A DNA stretch of 31,231 bases from Coptodactyla brooksi (lineage: Eukaryota; Arthropoda; Insecta; Coleoptera; Scarabaeidae). Position numbers and translations under genes: made by a program. This document shows positions 29,744 through 31,231 of this stretch, one piece after another; position 1 is the stretch's first letter, and every line of letters begins with the position of its first letter. A model generated the notes under the pieces. It saw only the letters and a program-made list of their open reading frames with translations, searched no databases and was not told the origin of the DNA. The stretch covers positions 1 to 31,231 of the forward strand of contig JAWQRM010000092.1 in NCBI GenBank assembly GCA_033557675.1, read 5' to 3'.

Positions 29744-30418
29744 AGTGCGATGGTGTGCAATAAAATATCCGACTGAAAAGAATGTACTTTCGGTATCCAC
29801 AAATTATTATAAAGTAGGAATAAAGGTGTCTTACTGCACTCAAAGAAACTATGGAAGCAGTAGGTGGACTAAAAAGGTAAAGCTGTGGGTTTGGAACCTT
29901 TGGTATCGTATCAAAGTTAAATGAAAAAGGGGTAATGTGGAAATAATGCAAATATTTATCGTATCTAAGTTAAACAATTGTCATTACTACATCAAAGTTG
30001 GTGTTTTTCATTGTCTTTCATCCCTCGTGTATACGATAATAATATAATTAAAATCAAGAAGTAGAGTTGAAGCGAAACTTGGAGGACGGGTAGGCTTATA
30101 GTCAAGTCCACCTATAGTTAAGTAAAATTAAGCTAAAAGGTGTAATATTTAAGTCATAATATCTGTCATCAGTGAGGTTAATATGCCTCTATATTATATG
30201 CCCATGTTCCTAAATGTATTTTTGGGGACATGTTTTATATTACAATGCATTTTGGGGATGATAACCGACAGATTATTAAGCATTTAGAAGTTGTTGCACG
30301 AAAATTTCACGTTTTCATCCTTTTCATATTTACAAAAGAATTCCAAACGATTATTTCTTATTGAGTTTCATATTAAAAATTCGTGGCATCATTTGAATTT
30401 GATTTACATCAATTTCTC
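29744..30418. other. AT-rich spacer
   Basis: The minus frame 29604-29951 reads through module L antisense and is not a gene. Nothing else is recognised. Confidence 0.4.
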
Positions 30419-30741
30419 CACCCTTCTCCACTGTAGCAAAGTAGCCTGGAGGATTCTGCCTGAGTTCGCATTTGGAAGATTGGAAAGAGGTAGTGAGTGT
30501 GGTTCGATTTTGGTCGTCGTTGTTGATTGAGTTTTAAGTGCGCTATAGTATTAGTAAAAATGTATACGAGGATAAGAGAACTTAAAATTTAGAAATGTAC
30601 TAGAAGAAGGAGAGGTAGCTTGCAAAATAAGACAACATTAGTGATTAAAAAAACATTATGGAAAATGGGCTGGATGAGTATAAAGAAGTTTTGATGGCAT
30701 TTCTGGATGTAAAAACAGCGTTTGATAATTGTAATATCTAA
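30419..30741 (+). pseudogene. Reverse transcriptase fragment of the same non-LTR family
   Basis: Plus order: module L (30419-30455), SSHLEDWKEV, then KMYTRI at 30557, and after a frameshift MENGLDEYKEVLMAFLDVKT followed by AFDNC, with TAA at 30739-30741. FLDVKTAFD is the RT catalytic motif A (F-x-D-x-x-x-A-F-D) with its Asp. The neighbouring EY block aligns with VENALNEYE of the minus copy at 26812. In-frame stops (for example after RELKI) and the abrupt end show it is a dead, truncated copy. Only the module L to RT motif A span is kept. The family type is a non-LTR retrotransposon; the clade is undetermined. Confidence 0.8.
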
Positions 30742-31205
30742 GTCATCTAAACCACTTAGAAGTTCTTGTAGCAGTGTTTCGTAGTTGTCATCTTTCTTCT
30801 TATCTAAAAATCTTCTATCCACATTTATAAAAGTCTTTGCAGAGTGACTAAAGTGAATGTTAACTAGTTAGTAATAAAGTGACCTATAATGTGAACAATC
30901 GACCTGTCAAGTAAGAAATATCAGTGTGACTAATGTCAATTAGAAGTGAACAACGTAACCTCTTATAGAGCTCTGTAAGCGAGTATCGATCCAAAATCAC
31001 TTTCATAGGTCCCAAATAAACAACGGTAAGTACACATCGGTATTGTACGAAGTATAAAATGAAATACGTTTGCAGGTTGTTACAAAATTGTAACGTGGCA
31101 AGCAAGTATAGTAAATTGAAACAAGAAAAAGTAAATCAAGAACCTTGAGTGTAAAAGGGAAGGTACGTAACAACGTACTACGATAATCATAACCACACAA
31201 TCACA
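30742..31205. other. AT-rich spacer at the window end
   Basis: Overlapping minus frames (30884-31105, 31003-31200) have no domain. No repeat is recognised. Confidence 0.4.
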
Positions 31206-31231
31206 ATATATATATATATATATATATATAT
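31206..31231. repeat. (AT)n microsatellite at the right edge
   Basis: At least thirteen AT units, cut by the window end. The window thus begins near one AT tract and ends inside another. Confidence 0.95.

Larger units (their letters stand above)
13792..31231 (-). other. luna: Intron of luna (at least 17.4 kb), rest lies beyond the right edge
   Basis: No minus-strand segment to the right encodes finger 1 or the acidic N-terminus of a KLF6/7 protein, although finger 1 must be spliced to 13791. The simplest reading is one long intron filling the rest of the window. I cannot exclude a short exon that I failed to recognise, or a break caused by misassembly. Confidence 0.6.

Overview
The window looks like insect nuclear DNA: strongly AT-rich, full of decayed repeats, with one recognisable intron-containing gene. 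Hymenoptera (bee, wasp or ant) is my best guess. It rests on the contrast between AT-rich DNA and short CpG-rich islands inside a long intron, and on the style of the repeats. No sequence in the window proves it.

The only host coding sequence I can defend is on the minus strand at 13616-13791. It is the last coding exon of a Kruppel-like factor of the KLF6/7 type (luna in flies) and carries zinc fingers 2 and 3. It has a clear 3' splice acceptor, a stop codon, and a 3' UTR of roughly 420 bases with a Pumilio-type site and an AATAAA signal. Finger 1 and the N-terminal exons are not visible, so everything from 13792 to the right edge is read as more than 17.4 kb of luna intron.

Left of the gene (1-13190) is intergenic or far-downstream DNA. 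It holds a hairpin around an (AT)n tract at the edge, a T-rich low-repeat block (142-1540), a palindrome-studded AT satellite with a two-part higher-order period near 737 bp (about 1800-5460), a hairpin, a MITE and a Tc1-like end (5500-6230), a second T-rich UTR-like block (6420-7680), a C-rich foldback with two Y-box motifs (7911-8115), and a second degenerate AT-rich tandem array (about 8470-12900).

The intron (13792-31231) mixes three kinds of DNA. The first is transposon relics: a dead DDE transposase C-terminus with a 606-bp tandem duplication behind it, non-LTR retrotransposon RT fragments on both strands, a family with eight same-orientation copies of a 60-64 bp core, a large inverted repeat at 22.74-23.61 kb, and a nested inverted/direct repeat composite at 28.7-29.3 kb. 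The second is five GC/CpG-rich, apparently single-copy islands (17.7, 18.7, 20.6, 22.3 and 27.2 kb), the best candidates for conserved regulatory DNA of luna. The third is plain AT-rich filler. I found no operon, CRISPR array, tRNA, rRNA or complete mobile element. No clearly new multigene system is visible; the most unusual structures are the satellite, the GC islands sharing a motif, and the nested repeat composite.
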